A DNA stretch of 64,000 nt from Marinomonas vulgaris (GCF_018145875.1 NZ_JAGSSV010000010.1:43049-107048), one strand, 5' to 3'; counted from the stretch's first letter, positions 42,522 to 51,214 are shown. Program-made: numbers and translations. The notes: generated by a model not told the origin, from the letters alone.

Positions 42522-42953
42522 CTAATCAGTCGGTGATCCAGCACCTACCGTCTCGTTGGATAGGGTTTCAATAATGCGACAATTAAAAATAACCCCACCT
42601 TCACAACACCCATTGAGTCTTTTTAGTTCGTGCTCCATTGCCTGCAAATCTTTCAAACGCGCCCGAACCTGTTCCAATTGCTGGTTCACTTTAGCGTCGA
42701 CACTGGCACACGGTGCCTGTTGCTGGTCTGCCAGAGACAGCAGTTCACGAATATCATCAAGACTGAAACCGAGACCTCGGCTTCGTCGGATAAAGCGCAG
42801 TCGCGAATGATCTTGTGCCGTGTACAGTCGATACCCAGATTCCGAGCGGGCGGCCTTTGGTAAGAGTCCGATTTTTTCGTAATAGCGAATGGTAACCGAC
42901 TTGATACCAGTACTCTTAGCCAGTTGTCCGACCGTGTATTTTTTTTCGCTCAT
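42522..42953 (-). CDS. MerR-family regulator, Cd/Pb/Zn-responsive (CadR/PbrR-like)
   Basis: ATG 42953 yields 143 residues beginning MSEKKYTVGQLAKSTGIKSVTIRYYEKIGLLPKAARSESGYRLY, the MerR winged helix. The long dimerisation helix follows. Cys82 (PCASVDAKV, the position of the metal-ligand Cys in CadR/PbrR/ZntR), Cys116, Cys117 and Cys125 near the C-terminus are possible metal ligands. The frame is open upstream of this start but across the promoter. The divergent gene encodes a metal-type CDF transporter, and a perfect dyad with a 19-bp promoter spacer lies between them, the standard arrangement for metal-induced activation. Confidence 0.92.
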   Translation of the reverse strand: MSEKKYTVGQLAKSTGIKSVTIRYYEKIGLLPKAARSESGYRLYTAQDHSRLRFIRRSRGLGFSLDDIRELLSLADQQQAPCASVDAKVNQQLEQVRARLKDLQAMEHELKRLNGCCEGGVIFNCRIIETLSNETVGAGSPTD

Positions 42954-42958
42954 GGCTA

Positions 42959-42989
42959 TTGACCTTATAGCTACTATAACCCTTATTGT
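42959..42989 (+). promoter_or_regulatory. MerR-type promoter/operator for the CDF transporter
   Basis: TTGACC (42959-42964) and TATTGT (42984-42989) are separated by 19 bp, longer than the sigma70 optimum and typical for MerR control. Within the spacer lies the perfect dyad TTATAG-CTA-CTATAA (42965-42979). Its left flank ACC fits the operators of metal-sensing MerR proteins such as CadR. Confidence 0.85.
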
Positions 42990-43021
42990 ATCAGCGAATT
43001 TCAAGCTAAGGAGAGTCTGTA

Positions 43022-43750
43022 ATGGACAATTGCTGTGAAAATAAAGCGGGTGAACTGGCACAACTGAGAGCCAGTCAAAGTAAGGTGCTTTATATTGCGT
43101 TTGCTATAAATGCGGTGATGTTTGTGGTGGAATTTTGCGCTGGATTAATGGCAAGCTCGACCGCGCTGCTGGGAGACTCACTAGACATGTTTGGTGATGC
43201 GTCAGTTTACGCGCTGACGCTTTTTGTGTTGGATAAAAGCCGCCGTGCACGAGCTGGGGCGTCTTTGTTCAAGGGTGGGTTCATGCTGTTGTTTGGTGTC
43301 GTCGTTGTCGCCGATGCTATCCGTAAGCTCATGGTACAAGAGCTGCCCGTTGCTGAGTGGATGAGCGCTGTGGGTGCCTTGGCCTTAGTGGCAAATGGCA
43401 TTTGTTTTTGGTTACTTTATCGACATCGTGCCGATGATCTTAACATGCGTTCCACTTGGTTGTGTTCCAGAAACGATCTGTTCGCCAACAGCAGCGTGAT
43501 TATTGCGGCGGGGCTGGTGGCTCTTACCAATAGTCTCTGGCCAGATATTATTGTGGGCCTGGCCATCGCCGTGCTGTTCTTACTCTCTGCTTGGCAGGTT
43601 ATCCGAGAAAGCCTCGTGGAATGGCGTGGCGAGCGTTCTGATGCCAGCACCACAGTTAACACTACTTCAGCCACAGAGGCGGCAACAGCGGGCAGTCACT
43701 GCTGCTCGTCATCACAAAGCTCTTGTACCAGTAAATCTGACAAGAGTTAG
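43022..43750 (+). CDS. Short CDF-family (cation diffusion facilitator) metal transporter
   Basis: This 242-residue protein has about six membrane helices with the CDF helix-2 motif LLGDSLDMFGDASVYALTL and helix-5 SRNDLFANSSVI, where Asp residues occupy metal positions (His of the usual HxxxD is replaced). The cytoplasmic C-terminal dimer domain of full CDF proteins is missing. Instead there is a Ser/Thr-rich tail with Cys and His (SHCCSSSQSSC), and Cys4-Cys5 occur at the N-terminus (DNCCENK). AAGGAGAG precedes ATG 43022. It is divergent from a metal-sensing MerR regulator, so it should export a soft divalent metal such as Cd, Pb or Zn. Confidence 0.88.
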   Translation: MDNCCENKAGELAQLRASQSKVLYIAFAINAVMFVVEFCAGLMASSTALLGDSLDMFGDASVYALTLFVLDKSRRARAGASLFKGGFMLLFGVVVVADAIRKLMVQELPVAEWMSAVGALALVANGICFWLLYRHRADDLNMRSTWLCSRNDLFANSSVIIAAGLVALTNSLWPDIIVGLAIAVLFLLSAWQVIRESLVEWRGERSDASTTVNTTSATEAATAGSHCCSSSQSSCTSKSDKS

Positions 43751-43774
43751 GTCGAATTAATGTGGGGTAACAAA

Positions 43775-43805
43775 AAAACGGACAAGGCTAAGCCCTGTCC
43801 GTTTT
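43775..43805. terminator. Bidirectional terminator after the CDF gene
   Basis: ACGGACA (43778-43784) pairs with TGTCCGT (43796-43802), with an inner GGC/GCC pairing and flanking A and T runs. The CMD-family gene on the other strand ends beyond it. Confidence 0.85.
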
Positions 43806-43850
43806 GGTTTTTAGTCTATTCTCTTTCGTTTGGTATGTATTCGTAATGAA

Positions 43851-44402
43851 CTAGGATTTAGTCCAAGCGAAAGGTTTGAACATATCATCAACGGGTGTTT
43901 TAGCCACGTGGTTTACGTAGTTACTGATGACTTTTTGAGACAAGCCAAGGATGATTTCTAAGACTTGTTTTTGGCCGTAGCCTGCGGCGTAAAATGCCTC
44001 TAGTTCGGCATCTGTAGCGTTACCGCGCTGACGAACTAAGCTGAGTGTTAGGTCTTGAAGCGCTTGTAGTTTCGGCGTTGGCATGGGTTCGCCATTGCGC
44101 AGGGCATCGGTAAGAGCTGGGTCTACTTTCATTGAATGCGCGATGGCAGTATGGGCAGGCACACAAAAATGGCATTCGTGTTCAACGTTAATGGTTTGCC
44201 ATACTACCGTTAATTCTTCTGCATCAAATGACGTCGCGGTAAACGCCTGATGCAGTTGAGTGTAGGCTTTTAGGATTTCTGGTGACTCCGCCATTACTGC
44301 ATACAAGCCTGGGATAGTGCCCATTTGCGCTACCGCGCCTTCAAGAATTTCTTTACTGCCTTCGGGGGTGGTGTCTAGTGTGTGAAAAGTAAATTCGCTC
44401 AT
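43851..44402 (-). CDS. Carboxymuconolactone decarboxylase-family (AhpD-like) protein
   Basis: ATG 44402, preceded by AGGAAA, gives 183 residues. The AhpD-type redox motif is HECHFCVPAHTAIAHSM (Glu, Cys-x-x-Cys, then His), as in peroxidase-associated alkylhydroperoxidase D-like proteins, so a thiol-based peroxide or reductase function is more likely than decarboxylation. It is divergent from a TetR repressor, with palindromes in between, and is likely controlled by it. Confidence 0.88.
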   Translation of the reverse strand: MSEFTFHTLDTTPEGSKEILEGAVAQMGTIPGLYAVMAESPEILKAYTQLHQAFTATSFDAEELTVVWQTINVEHECHFCVPAHTAIAHSMKVDPALTDALRNGEPMPTPKLQALQDLTLSLVRQRGNATDAELEAFYAAGYGQKQVLEIILGLSQKVISNYVNHVAKTPVDDMFKPFAWTKS

Positions 44403-44489
44403 GGTTGGTTTCCTATTCAATAATTAAGGTTCAAGTAGAGGCTTTTTTATAAAGCCTTTCTGAATGTCGAGAAACAATTTAACTTTAAA

Positions 44490-44527
44490 TGAACGATCGT
44501 TCAAGCTATATTTGAACAACCGCTCAA
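44490..44527. promoter_or_regulatory. TetR-type operator palindromes
   Basis: TGAACGATCGTTCA (44490-44503) is a perfect 14-bp palindrome. A second, imperfect copy, TTGAACAACCGCTCAA (44512-44527), follows 8 bp later. Both lie in the gap between the divergent AhpD-like and TetR genes and share the TGAAC/GTTCA half-site. Confidence 0.8.
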
Positions 44528-44552
44528 TTATATTTTTTCATAAGGTTAGATG

Positions 44553-45140
44553 ATGAGTAAAAAACCCAAGTTTGAACGCGAGCAGGTGATTGCGAACGCG
44601 ACTAATCTATACTGGGAAAAAGGCTATCACGGCACGTCCATGCGCAATCTTCAAGACGCGATCGACATGAGGCCGGGCAGTATTTACGCCGAGTTTGGCA
44701 ACAAAGATGGTGTATTTAAAGCGTCGCTGGAATTTTATGCTCAAGCGGCAATTGCGCAATTGAACAAGATCAAAGCCGATGGCTTGTCGCCACTAGAAGC
44801 CTTAAAGGCGTTTGTAAAACACGCCGTGGTGGATTCTCAGCACAATGCGCCGAGCAGTGTGTGTATGTTGGCCAAAACGATAGCGGAGCTGACAGAGGAA
44901 CACGAAGAATTATTAACGGTGGCAAAGCAGGCACTGAAATCCGTAGAGCATCAGTTTGCGCTCTTGATTGAGCAGGCACAGGAAGCGCAAGCCGTTTCGT
45001 CACAAAAAAGCGCCAGTGAACTGGCGCGTTTCTTACAGATTCAAATTACTGGATTACGCACTTACGCCAAAACCAGCGACGAGCCACTGCCACTGGCGCA
45101 GATGATTGACGATCTGTTTGAGCATTATCCTTTTCAATAA
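44553..45140 (+). CDS. TetR-family transcriptional repressor
   Basis: The 195-residue product has the TetR helix-turn-helix (ANATNLYWEKGYHGTSMRNLQDAIDMRPGSIYAEFGNKDGVF, about residues 12-55) and a helical ligand domain. Two tandem ATGs are possible; 44553 has the better spacing to AAGG. It most probably represses the divergent AhpD-like gene and itself through the palindromes at 44490-44527. It ends 2 bp from the converging DUF3010 gene. Confidence 0.93.
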   Translation: MSKKPKFEREQVIANATNLYWEKGYHGTSMRNLQDAIDMRPGSIYAEFGNKDGVFKASLEFYAQAAIAQLNKIKADGLSPLEALKAFVKHAVVDSQHNAPSSVCMLAKTIAELTEEHEELLTVAKQALKSVEHQFALLIEQAQEAQAVSSQKSASELARFLQIQITGLRTYAKTSDEPLPLAQMIDDLFEHYPFQ

Positions 45141-45142
45141 AG

Positions 45143-45580
45143 TTACGCTTCTGGCAAATGCTCAGACAGCGCCACGTAAGCCACGGTGAAAGCGCCTTCT
45201 TGGAACGCGCGTAAGCCAGTGGCTTTGAAAGGAATCGGCATGGGATTGTGTTGCAAAATCTCTTTGGTTTTAGCGCCACTGAACAAATCCACTTTTACTG
45301 TGTCAATTAGCTGAATAGCGGCTTCGATTTTAAAGCCCACAGCGCCCCCTGCAAATTTTCCTTTAGTCGGGCGCTCGCGAATCACCACGCGTTTTACCTT
45401 GTAATCCTCAAACAGCTTTTTCAGCATAAATTGAAATTTTCGTACGCTTTCGGCGTTATCTGGGTTGCTCAATGTGTGTCGTGTTTGGCGGCAATCGGCA
45501 ATTTGAAATAAGCCGTCTTGCTTAGATAACAAGCACAAAATAACTTCGCTGCCTTTGATTTCGATACCACAAGTGATCAT
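45143..45580 (-). CDS. DUF3010 family protein
   Basis: The 145-residue product matches DUF3010: MITCGIEIKGSEVILCLL start, then KLFEDYKVKRVVIRERPTKGKFAGGAVGFKIEAAIQL. The beta-strand Gly-x-Glu start and RERP-type motif recall RNase H-like/RuvC-like folds, but this is my structural inference. Function unknown. It converges with the TetR gene. Confidence 0.85.
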   Translation of the reverse strand: MITCGIEIKGSEVILCLLSKQDGLFQIADCRQTRHTLSNPDNAESVRKFQFMLKKLFEDYKVKRVVIRERPTKGKFAGGAVGFKIEAAIQLIDTVKVDLFSGAKTKEILQHNPMPIPFKATGLRAFQEGAFTVAYVALSEHLPEA

Positions 45581-45898
45581 AACTGCATCCTAACAATGTC
45601 CTAGTAAAAGTCTTGGTGAAGGTTTTGGCGCATTATGGCACATCAAAGGGCAATCTCGCAGAGTAAAAAATGCTGCACCTTGAAAACCAGACACGTCATA
45701 TCTGAGGCGAAATAACTCGGTTATGGTTTATTACACTCTTTTGATTTTATCATCTCTTATTTTTTAAAGGGATCTTGTAATATTGCGAGATAATATTTTG
45801 CCAAAACGCAAATAACGACATTTTATTCTGCTAAAAGCGAAAAAATGCTTATGCCGATAAGATGACTCTTTTCCTTCTGACTAATTAGGTTGTATAAA
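45581..45898. other. AT-rich intergenic stretch, no gene seen
   Basis: No reading frame of note lies between the divergent DUF3010 and aminotransferase genes. A small perfect palindrome ATAAC-TCG-GTTAT (45712-45724) is present, and the 3' half is very AT-rich (45725-45850), as expected of a promoter region. No -35/-10 pair stood out with confidence. Confidence 0.5.
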
Positions 45899-47131
45899 AT
45901 GACGGCTTTATCGCCCATGGGGATTCCTTGTCCTCAGGTGAAATCTTTAGACGAAATTCTTCCACATGAACCTTTATTGATGATGGGCGCAGGCCCAGTT
46001 CCCATTCCTGAGCGCGTGGCGAAAGCCAACTCTGTGGTGATCAATCACCTTGGCGGCGTGATGGCTCAGGTGATTGATCAAGTAAAGGCCATGGCGCGTT
46101 ATGTGTTTCAAACCGAGTCTAAATGGGTTCTTGGCGTGGCAGGGCCGGCATCGGCGGCGATGGAAATGTCGGTGGCGAATTTATTAGAGCCAGGCGAGCG
46201 AATTTTATGCATTAACAACGGTTTTTTTAGTCACCGGATGGCGGAAATGGCGACGCGCATTGGCGCCGATGTGCATGAATTGCATGTAGGCGTACACGAA
46301 GCAGCTGACCCTGAACGAGTGCGTCGTGCCATCGAAGAAACGTGTCCAAAAGTACTGACCTTGGTACAAGGGGAAACCTCCAATACGGTGTTTAATCACT
46401 CGTTGCAAGAGATCACCAAAATCGCCAAATCCTACGGTTGTCTAGTGGTAGTCGATGCCGTGTGTACGCTCAGCACCATGCCTTTGAAAATGGACGAATG
46501 GCAAGTGGATGTGGTGATCACCGGCGGTCAAAAAGGTTTGTCGTCTATTCCGGGCGTGTCGTTATTGGTGTTTTCAAACGAGGCATGGGCAACGGTTAAA
46601 AATCGCAGCAAGCCAACCGTGCAATGGTGTTTTGACGCCCAATTGGCAGAGAATTTTTGGCACAACCATGGTTACCATTATACCGCGCCTGTGTCTGGCA
46701 TTATGGCGTTGCACGAAGCCTTGAAATTGGTCTGCGACGAGACGCTGGAGCATCGATTTGCTCGGCATTTGCGTTGTTCAAAAGCCTTGCAGGCGGGTGT
46801 GGAGGGGATGGGCTTGTCGCTGTTTATTCCTGAATCTTCGCGGTTGAATTCTGTCGTGGGGATCAATATTCCGGAAGGTCTGACAGCACCACAAATTTGT
46901 CGCCATATATCCGATATGTATCGAGTGGAAATTGCCGGCTCCTTTGGTCAACCGATCATTCGTATTGGCCAAATGGGTGAGCAATGCCGCGAGCATAACT
47001 TATTTCGTACGCTTCATGCTTTGGGCAGCACCATGCGAGATTTAGGAGTAAAGGTAGACCAACCTAATGGCATGGCGGAAATGGAAAGCTATTTGCAAAA
47101 AGTGCCTCGAACCTTGTATCAAGTAGCTTAG
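45899..47131 (+). CDS. Class V PLP-dependent aminotransferase (alanine-glyoxylate/serine-pyruvate type)
   Basis: The 410-residue product from ATG 45899 (AGG 9 bases before; a TTG 9 bases upstream is less likely) has the fold-type I class V pattern. Features are GAGPVPIPERV at the start, VAGPASAAMEM, the PLP-binding VVVDAVCTLS (Asp186) and the Schiff-base Lys212 in ITGGQKGLSSIPGVS. It resembles alanine-glyoxylate and ureidoglycine-glyoxylate aminotransferases; the amino donor cannot be decided. It precedes the TTT transporter genes, but a strong terminator separates them, so a shared pathway is only suggested. Confidence 0.88.
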   Translation: MTALSPMGIPCPQVKSLDEILPHEPLLMMGAGPVPIPERVAKANSVVINHLGGVMAQVIDQVKAMARYVFQTESKWVLGVAGPASAAMEMSVANLLEPGERILCINNGFFSHRMAEMATRIGADVHELHVGVHEAADPERVRRAIEETCPKVLTLVQGETSNTVFNHSLQEITKIAKSYGCLVVVDAVCTLSTMPLKMDEWQVDVVITGGQKGLSSIPGVSLLVFSNEAWATVKNRSKPTVQWCFDAQLAENFWHNHGYHYTAPVSGIMALHEALKLVCDETLEHRFARHLRCSKALQAGVEGMGLSLFIPESSRLNSVVGINIPEGLTAPQICRHISDMYRVEIAGSFGQPIIRIGQMGEQCREHNLFRTLHALGSTMRDLGVKVDQPNGMAEMESYLQKVPRTLYQVA

Positions 47132-47166
47132 TGTTATGTGAATCTGGCTTTTTGCAGGTTTAATCA

Positions 47167-47204
47167 ATCTCCTTGTGGCGATGAGCCATAAGGGGATTTT
47201 TTTT
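47167..47204 (+). terminator. Strong terminator after the aminotransferase gene
   Basis: ATCTCCTTGTGGC (47167-47179) pairs with GCCATAAGGGGAT (47185-47197), 13 bp with two wobbles, followed by eight T. Confidence 0.9.
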
Positions 47205-47360
47205 GGCTGGCAAGCAAGGCAAGAAAAAATAAGCAAAAAATAGTCAAGGCTGACAGGATAGTGACAGGTTTAGCGCGTAAGGTTTACCGACTCAAGTAGG
47301 TTGAACAACTTTATAACTTGATTGGCTACCCACAAAAAAAATAACAAGCAGGAGATAACC

Positions 47361-48353
47361 ATGCTTAAAACCCTTTCTCTGAAATCCGTTCTTATCACTG
47401 GTGCTGCGGCACTGACCATCGCTGGACAAGCTTACGCTTACGAACCTGCTCGCAGTGCTGAATGTATCGCACCGGCTAACCCAGGCGGCGGTTGGGATTT
47501 CACTTGCCGTAGCGTCGGTAAGGTTCTGGTTGATCAAAAATATTTCTCTGGCAATGTGCAGACCGTTAACATGTCTGGTGCGGGTGGCGGTGTGGCCTTT
47601 GCTCATACAGTCAGCAAGCGCGACAGCGATGCTAACCTGATTGTTGCGGCGAGTACGGCGACGACAACCCGTCTTGCGCAAGGTCAATTCCCAGGCATGA
47701 ACGCTGACCAAGTTAAGTGGGTAGGCACATTGGGCGCAGACTACGGCATCATCGCCGTGGGTAAAGACTCTAAATACACCTCTTTGACACAAATGATCGA
47801 AGCGCTTAAAAAAGACCCAGGCGCGGTAAAATTCGCCGGTGGTAGTGCATCCGGTGGTTGGGACCATTTAAAAGTTCTGATGACGGCGCAAAAAGCCAAC
47901 GTGGAAAAATTACCACGCATTCGTTACCTAGCGTTCAGCGGTGGTTCTGAAGCCTTGGTTCAGGTGGTTGGCGGACACGTTGATGCTTTCACGGGTGACA
48001 TCTCTGAAGTGAAAGGTTTCATGGATTCCGGTGACCTTCGCGTATTGGCTGTTCTTTCTGAAGAGCGTTTACCAGCACCGTTCGACGCTATCCCAACGGC
48101 GATGGAGCAGGGCATTGATTCTGTTGCACCAAACTGGCGTGGTTTTTACGTTCCGGGTAATGCCGAAGCGGATTCTTACGACTGGTGGGTTAGCACTATC
48201 GATGAGCTATACAAAACCCAAGAATGGAAAGATGTGATGACCAAAAACGGTCTAATGCCCTTCCATAAGTCTGGTGCTGATTTTACACAATTTGTGAAAA
48301 ACCAAACCTTAGACATCAAAATCTTATCTCAAGATATCGGTCTGATTAAATAA
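47361..48353 (+). CDS. tctC: Tripartite tricarboxylate transporter substrate-binding protein
   Basis: The periplasmic receptor of a TTT system. ATG 47361 has GGAGA just upstream; the 330-residue product has a clean signal peptide (MLKTLSLKSVLITGAAALTIAGQAYA, cut after about residue 26). The mature part shows the TctC pattern ECIAPANPGGGWDFTCR and GDISEVKGFMDSGDLRVLAVL. Substrates of the family are citrate, other carboxylates and aromatic acids; none is evident here. tctB and tctA follow in order. Confidence 0.93.
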   Translation: MLKTLSLKSVLITGAAALTIAGQAYAYEPARSAECIAPANPGGGWDFTCRSVGKVLVDQKYFSGNVQTVNMSGAGGGVAFAHTVSKRDSDANLIVAASTATTTRLAQGQFPGMNADQVKWVGTLGADYGIIAVGKDSKYTSLTQMIEALKKDPGAVKFAGGSASGGWDHLKVLMTAQKANVEKLPRIRYLAFSGGSEALVQVVGGHVDAFTGDISEVKGFMDSGDLRVLAVLSEERLPAPFDAIPTAMEQGIDSVAPNWRGFYVPGNAEADSYDWWVSTIDELYKTQEWKDVMTKNGLMPFHKSGADFTQFVKNQTLDIKILSQDIGLIK

Positions 48354-48451
48354 CATCAGACGATTTTTGGAGGGGGCATTTGTTCTAACACAGTGCTCCT
48401 TCCTGTTTTCTTTTTTCACCCTTTACTTATTCTCTAACATGGAGCAAAGAC

Positions 48452-48892
48452 ATGCGTATTAATGATCGTGTGTTTGGCATGCTTATGCTGATTCTCGCCG
48501 TTGTGTACGGCTGGGAAGCAACAAAGTTCCCCATTCCCTTTGGTGGACACGAAAGTGTCGGACCTGAAACCTTTCCTATTATGTTGTCCATCATTCTAGG
48601 GATCAGTGCCATTTACCTGATGGTTCGCCCCGATGAAGATGAGCCATGGGCACCTGTTGGTATGCTGATTGAGCTTGGTGTGGTGGTGCTTTCCATGTTG
48701 GCGTTTGCTTGGGCGATCGAGCCAATCGGATTCATGCCGGCAGCAGCCTTGGTGGTGAGTTTTTTAAGTTGGCGGATGGGAGCCAGCATTGCGAGAAGTG
48801 TGATCACAGGCGTGACCAGCTCCGTGGTGATCTTCTTCCTATTCAATAATGTGCTAGAACTAGCACTGCCTCTAGGTCTATTGGAGTTTTAA
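48452..48892 (+). CDS. tctB: TTT transporter small membrane subunit
   Basis: The 146-residue protein has four membrane helices (for example VFGMLMLILAVVYGWEA at the start, then a loop GGHESVGPETFPIML typical of TctB). It forms the membrane part together with TctA, which starts 2 bp after its stop. Confidence 0.92.
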   Translation: MRINDRVFGMLMLILAVVYGWEATKFPIPFGGHESVGPETFPIMLSIILGISAIYLMVRPDEDEPWAPVGMLIELGVVVLSMLAFAWAIEPIGFMPAAALVVSFLSWRMGASIARSVITGVTSSVVIFFLFNNVLELALPLGLLEF

Positions 48893-48893
48893 T

Positions 48894-50414
48894 ATGGATA
48901 CTATGAGCTTATTAATGCAAGGCTTTGCGGTGGCGTTAACGCCGGAAAGCATTATGTTTGCAGTGATCGGTGCCATCTTGGGTACGCTGATCGGTGCCTT
49001 GCCAGGCCTTGGCCCTGCAAACGGTGTGGCGATCCTGATTCCGTTGGCCTTTAGTTTGGGCTTGTCTCCAACATCGTCGTTGATTTTGCTGACATCGGTT
49101 TACGCTGGTGCCATGTACGGCGGTCGAATTTCGTCTATTTTGCTGAACATCCCGGGCGATGAGCCAGCCATGATGACCTGTTTAGACGGTTATCCTATGG
49201 CGGTGAAAGGCAAAGCCGCGGAAGCCCTAGCGATTTCGGCTATTGCGTCTTTTTTTGGTAGCTTTATTGCCACCATCGGCTTAGTAATTTTAGCGCCGAT
49301 TTTGGCGAAGTTTGCCTTGAAATTCGGTCCTTCAGAATACTTCGCTTTGTTTGCCTTGGCGTTCGCGACCTTGGGCGGCATTACCGGTAAAAACCAGTTT
49401 AAAACCTTGATGGCCGCGGCGATTGGTCTAATGATCGCCACAGTGGGTATCGATATTTCTACCGGTGTGCAGCGTTTTACCTACAACACCTTGGAGTTGT
49501 TTGAAGGCGTTGACTTTATTATTGCGATCGTCGGTTTGTTTGCGATCAGTGAGTTGTTGTTTTTCCTTGAGCGTCACGCGGGTGATGGTCTAAAACAAGT
49601 CGCGATTAACAAGCTGAAATTGTCACCAAAAGACATTATTAAAGTACTGCCTGCGTCTTTTCGTGGTGCGGTGTTAGGCTTTGTAGCGGGTGTTTTACCA
49701 GGTGCAGGCGCCTCTCTGGGTAGTTTTATTAGCTATACATTGGAAAAACGCGTATCTGACAAGGGCGAATTTGGTAAAGGCGACCCTCGTGGTGTGGCTG
49801 CGCCAGAAGCGGGCAACAACGGCGCAGCATCTGGTGCGCTTGTGCCTATGTTGACCTTGGGTGTACCGGGCAGTGGTACGACTGCTGTGTTGTTGGCCAT
49901 GTTGATCTCGTTGAATATTTCTCCGGGTCCTATGTTGTTCCAACAAAATGCCGACTTGGTATGGGGCGTTATCGCGGCCATGTTCGTCGGTAACCTAGTC
50001 TTGTTGCTGTTGAACATTCCTATGGTTGGCATCTTCGTTAAGTTGTTGAGCATTCCGCCCAAATACTTGATGCCAGTGGTCACGCTGATCGCCTCAGTGG
50101 GTATTTATTCTGTGAGCCACAGCGCGCTGGATTTGTACTTCATGGTGGGCTTTGGTGTGCTGGGTTACATCTTCCGTAAAGTGGATATTCCTCTTGTGCC
50201 TATTATTCTTGGCATGTTGCTTGGGCCAGAAATGGAGAAAAGCTTGCGTCATGCCTTGGTATTATCCGATGGCGATTGGGGCGTGTTGTTCAACAGTGGT
50301 TTGAGCATTGGTCTATGGACGGTAGCGATTCTTGGTTTGGTATTGCCAATTATTATTGGCCCGATTGTTCGCGCTAAAATGAAGCGATCAAAAGACACTG
50401 TTAAAGACAGCTAA
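48894..50414 (+). CDS. tctA: TTT transporter large membrane subunit
   Basis: The 506-residue protein has about 12 membrane helices and the TctA signatures GALPGLGPANGVAILIPLAF and YGGRISSILLNIPGDEPAMMTCLDGYPMA, repeated in the second half (GFVAGVLPGAGASLGSFISY, LTLGVPGSGTTAVLLAML). It catalyses ion-coupled uptake of the substrate handed over by TctC. A hairpin follows, then the two-component system genes. Confidence 0.95.
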   Translation: MDTMSLLMQGFAVALTPESIMFAVIGAILGTLIGALPGLGPANGVAILIPLAFSLGLSPTSSLILLTSVYAGAMYGGRISSILLNIPGDEPAMMTCLDGYPMAVKGKAAEALAISAIASFFGSFIATIGLVILAPILAKFALKFGPSEYFALFALAFATLGGITGKNQFKTLMAAAIGLMIATVGIDISTGVQRFTYNTLELFEGVDFIIAIVGLFAISELLFFLERHAGDGLKQVAINKLKLSPKDIIKVLPASFRGAVLGFVAGVLPGAGASLGSFISYTLEKRVSDKGEFGKGDPRGVAAPEAGNNGAASGALVPMLTLGVPGSGTTAVLLAMLISLNISPGPMLFQQNADLVWGVIAAMFVGNLVLLLLNIPMVGIFVKLLSIPPKYLMPVVTLIASVGIYSVSHSALDLYFMVGFGVLGYIFRKVDIPLVPIILGMLLGPEMEKSLRHALVLSDGDWGVLFNSGLSIGLWTVAILGLVLPIIIGPIVRAKMKRSKDTVKDS

Positions 50415-50444
50415 GCCCTGCAATACTAAGGGTAATGTGACACA

Positions 50445-50476
50445 AAAATTCGAGCCGCGAGAGTGGCTCGAATTTT
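50445..50476 (+). terminator. Hairpin between tctA and tctD
   Basis: AAAATTCGAGCC (50445-50456) pairs perfectly with GGCTCGAATTTT (50465-50476). The T run is inside the stem, so termination is probable but may be partial, letting some transcription reach tctD. Confidence 0.7.
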
Positions 50477-50530
50477 GTCGTTTGTACTCTTAAATGTGTA
50501 TTCAAAAATAATAATAGATGGCGAAGCAGT

Positions 50531-51214
50531 ATGCGTATTTTAGTGGTAGAAGACACTCAAGTATTGGGTCAAGCAATTTGCGACCGATTGACCAGTTTAG
50601 GGCATGGTGTTGATTTAATGGGTGACGGCCAACGTGCCGATGATCTATTAAAATACCAAGCGTTTGACTTGATTCTACTGGATTTGAACCTGCCCAGTTT
50701 GTCAGGCTTGCAGCTGCTGCAAAAGTTACGACAACGGGACGACGATACGCCGGTATTGATTTTGACCGCTCGAGATCAAATAGAAGACCGCATTCGACTG
50801 CTCGACGAAGGCGCCGACGATTATCTTACCAAGCCTTTTGACTTTGGCGAGTTAGAAGCCCGTTGTCGTGCCTTGTTGCGCCGCAAACAAGGTTACGCGT
50901 CGAACGTCACGGAACATGGCAATATTTTGGTTAATCGCGACAGTCGACAAGTGTTTGTCGAGGGCGAGCTGGTTGGGGTGACCAATCGCGAGTTTCGCTT
51001 GCTGGAAATCTTCCTTGGGCATTTGGGGCGTGTGCTCAGTAAAGATGAAATCACCGATCATTTGTTTAATTTTAACGAAACTCCAGGGCCGAATGCCATT
51101 GAGTTGTACGTTGGTCGTTTACGCAAAAAAATGATTGAGGGGGATTTGGTCATCAGCACCTTAAGAGGCATTGGGTATGTGGCAGAAATCGCCAAACCAT
51201 CAAAGCCTCAGTGA
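50531..51214 (+). CDS. tctD: OmpR-type response regulator (TctD-like)
   Basis: The 227-residue protein has a receiver domain (phosphoacceptor Asp51 in LILLDLNLPSLSGL, acidic Glu7-Asp8, Lys in YLTKPF) and a C-terminal OmpR-type winged helix (about 130-222). Its TctD-like nature rests on adjacency to tctCBA and to a TctE-like kinase; in Salmonella TctD/TctE controls tricarboxylate uptake. tctE overlaps its 3' end by 38 bp. Confidence 0.92.
   Translation: MRILVVEDTQVLGQAICDRLTSLGHGVDLMGDGQRADDLLKYQAFDLILLDLNLPSLSGLQLLQKLRQRDDDTPVLILTARDQIEDRIRLLDEGADDYLTKPFDFGELEARCRALLRRKQGYASNVTEHGNILVNRDSRQVFVEGELVGVTNREFRLLEIFLGHLGRVLSKDEITDHLFNFNETPGPNAIELYVGRLRKKMIEGDLVISTLRGIGYVAEIAKPSKPQ

Noticed and set aside
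47292..47867. 191-codon minus-strand frame over tctC
   Set aside because: Antisense of the tctC signal peptide and core; tctC has a signal peptide, ribosome site and operon context.
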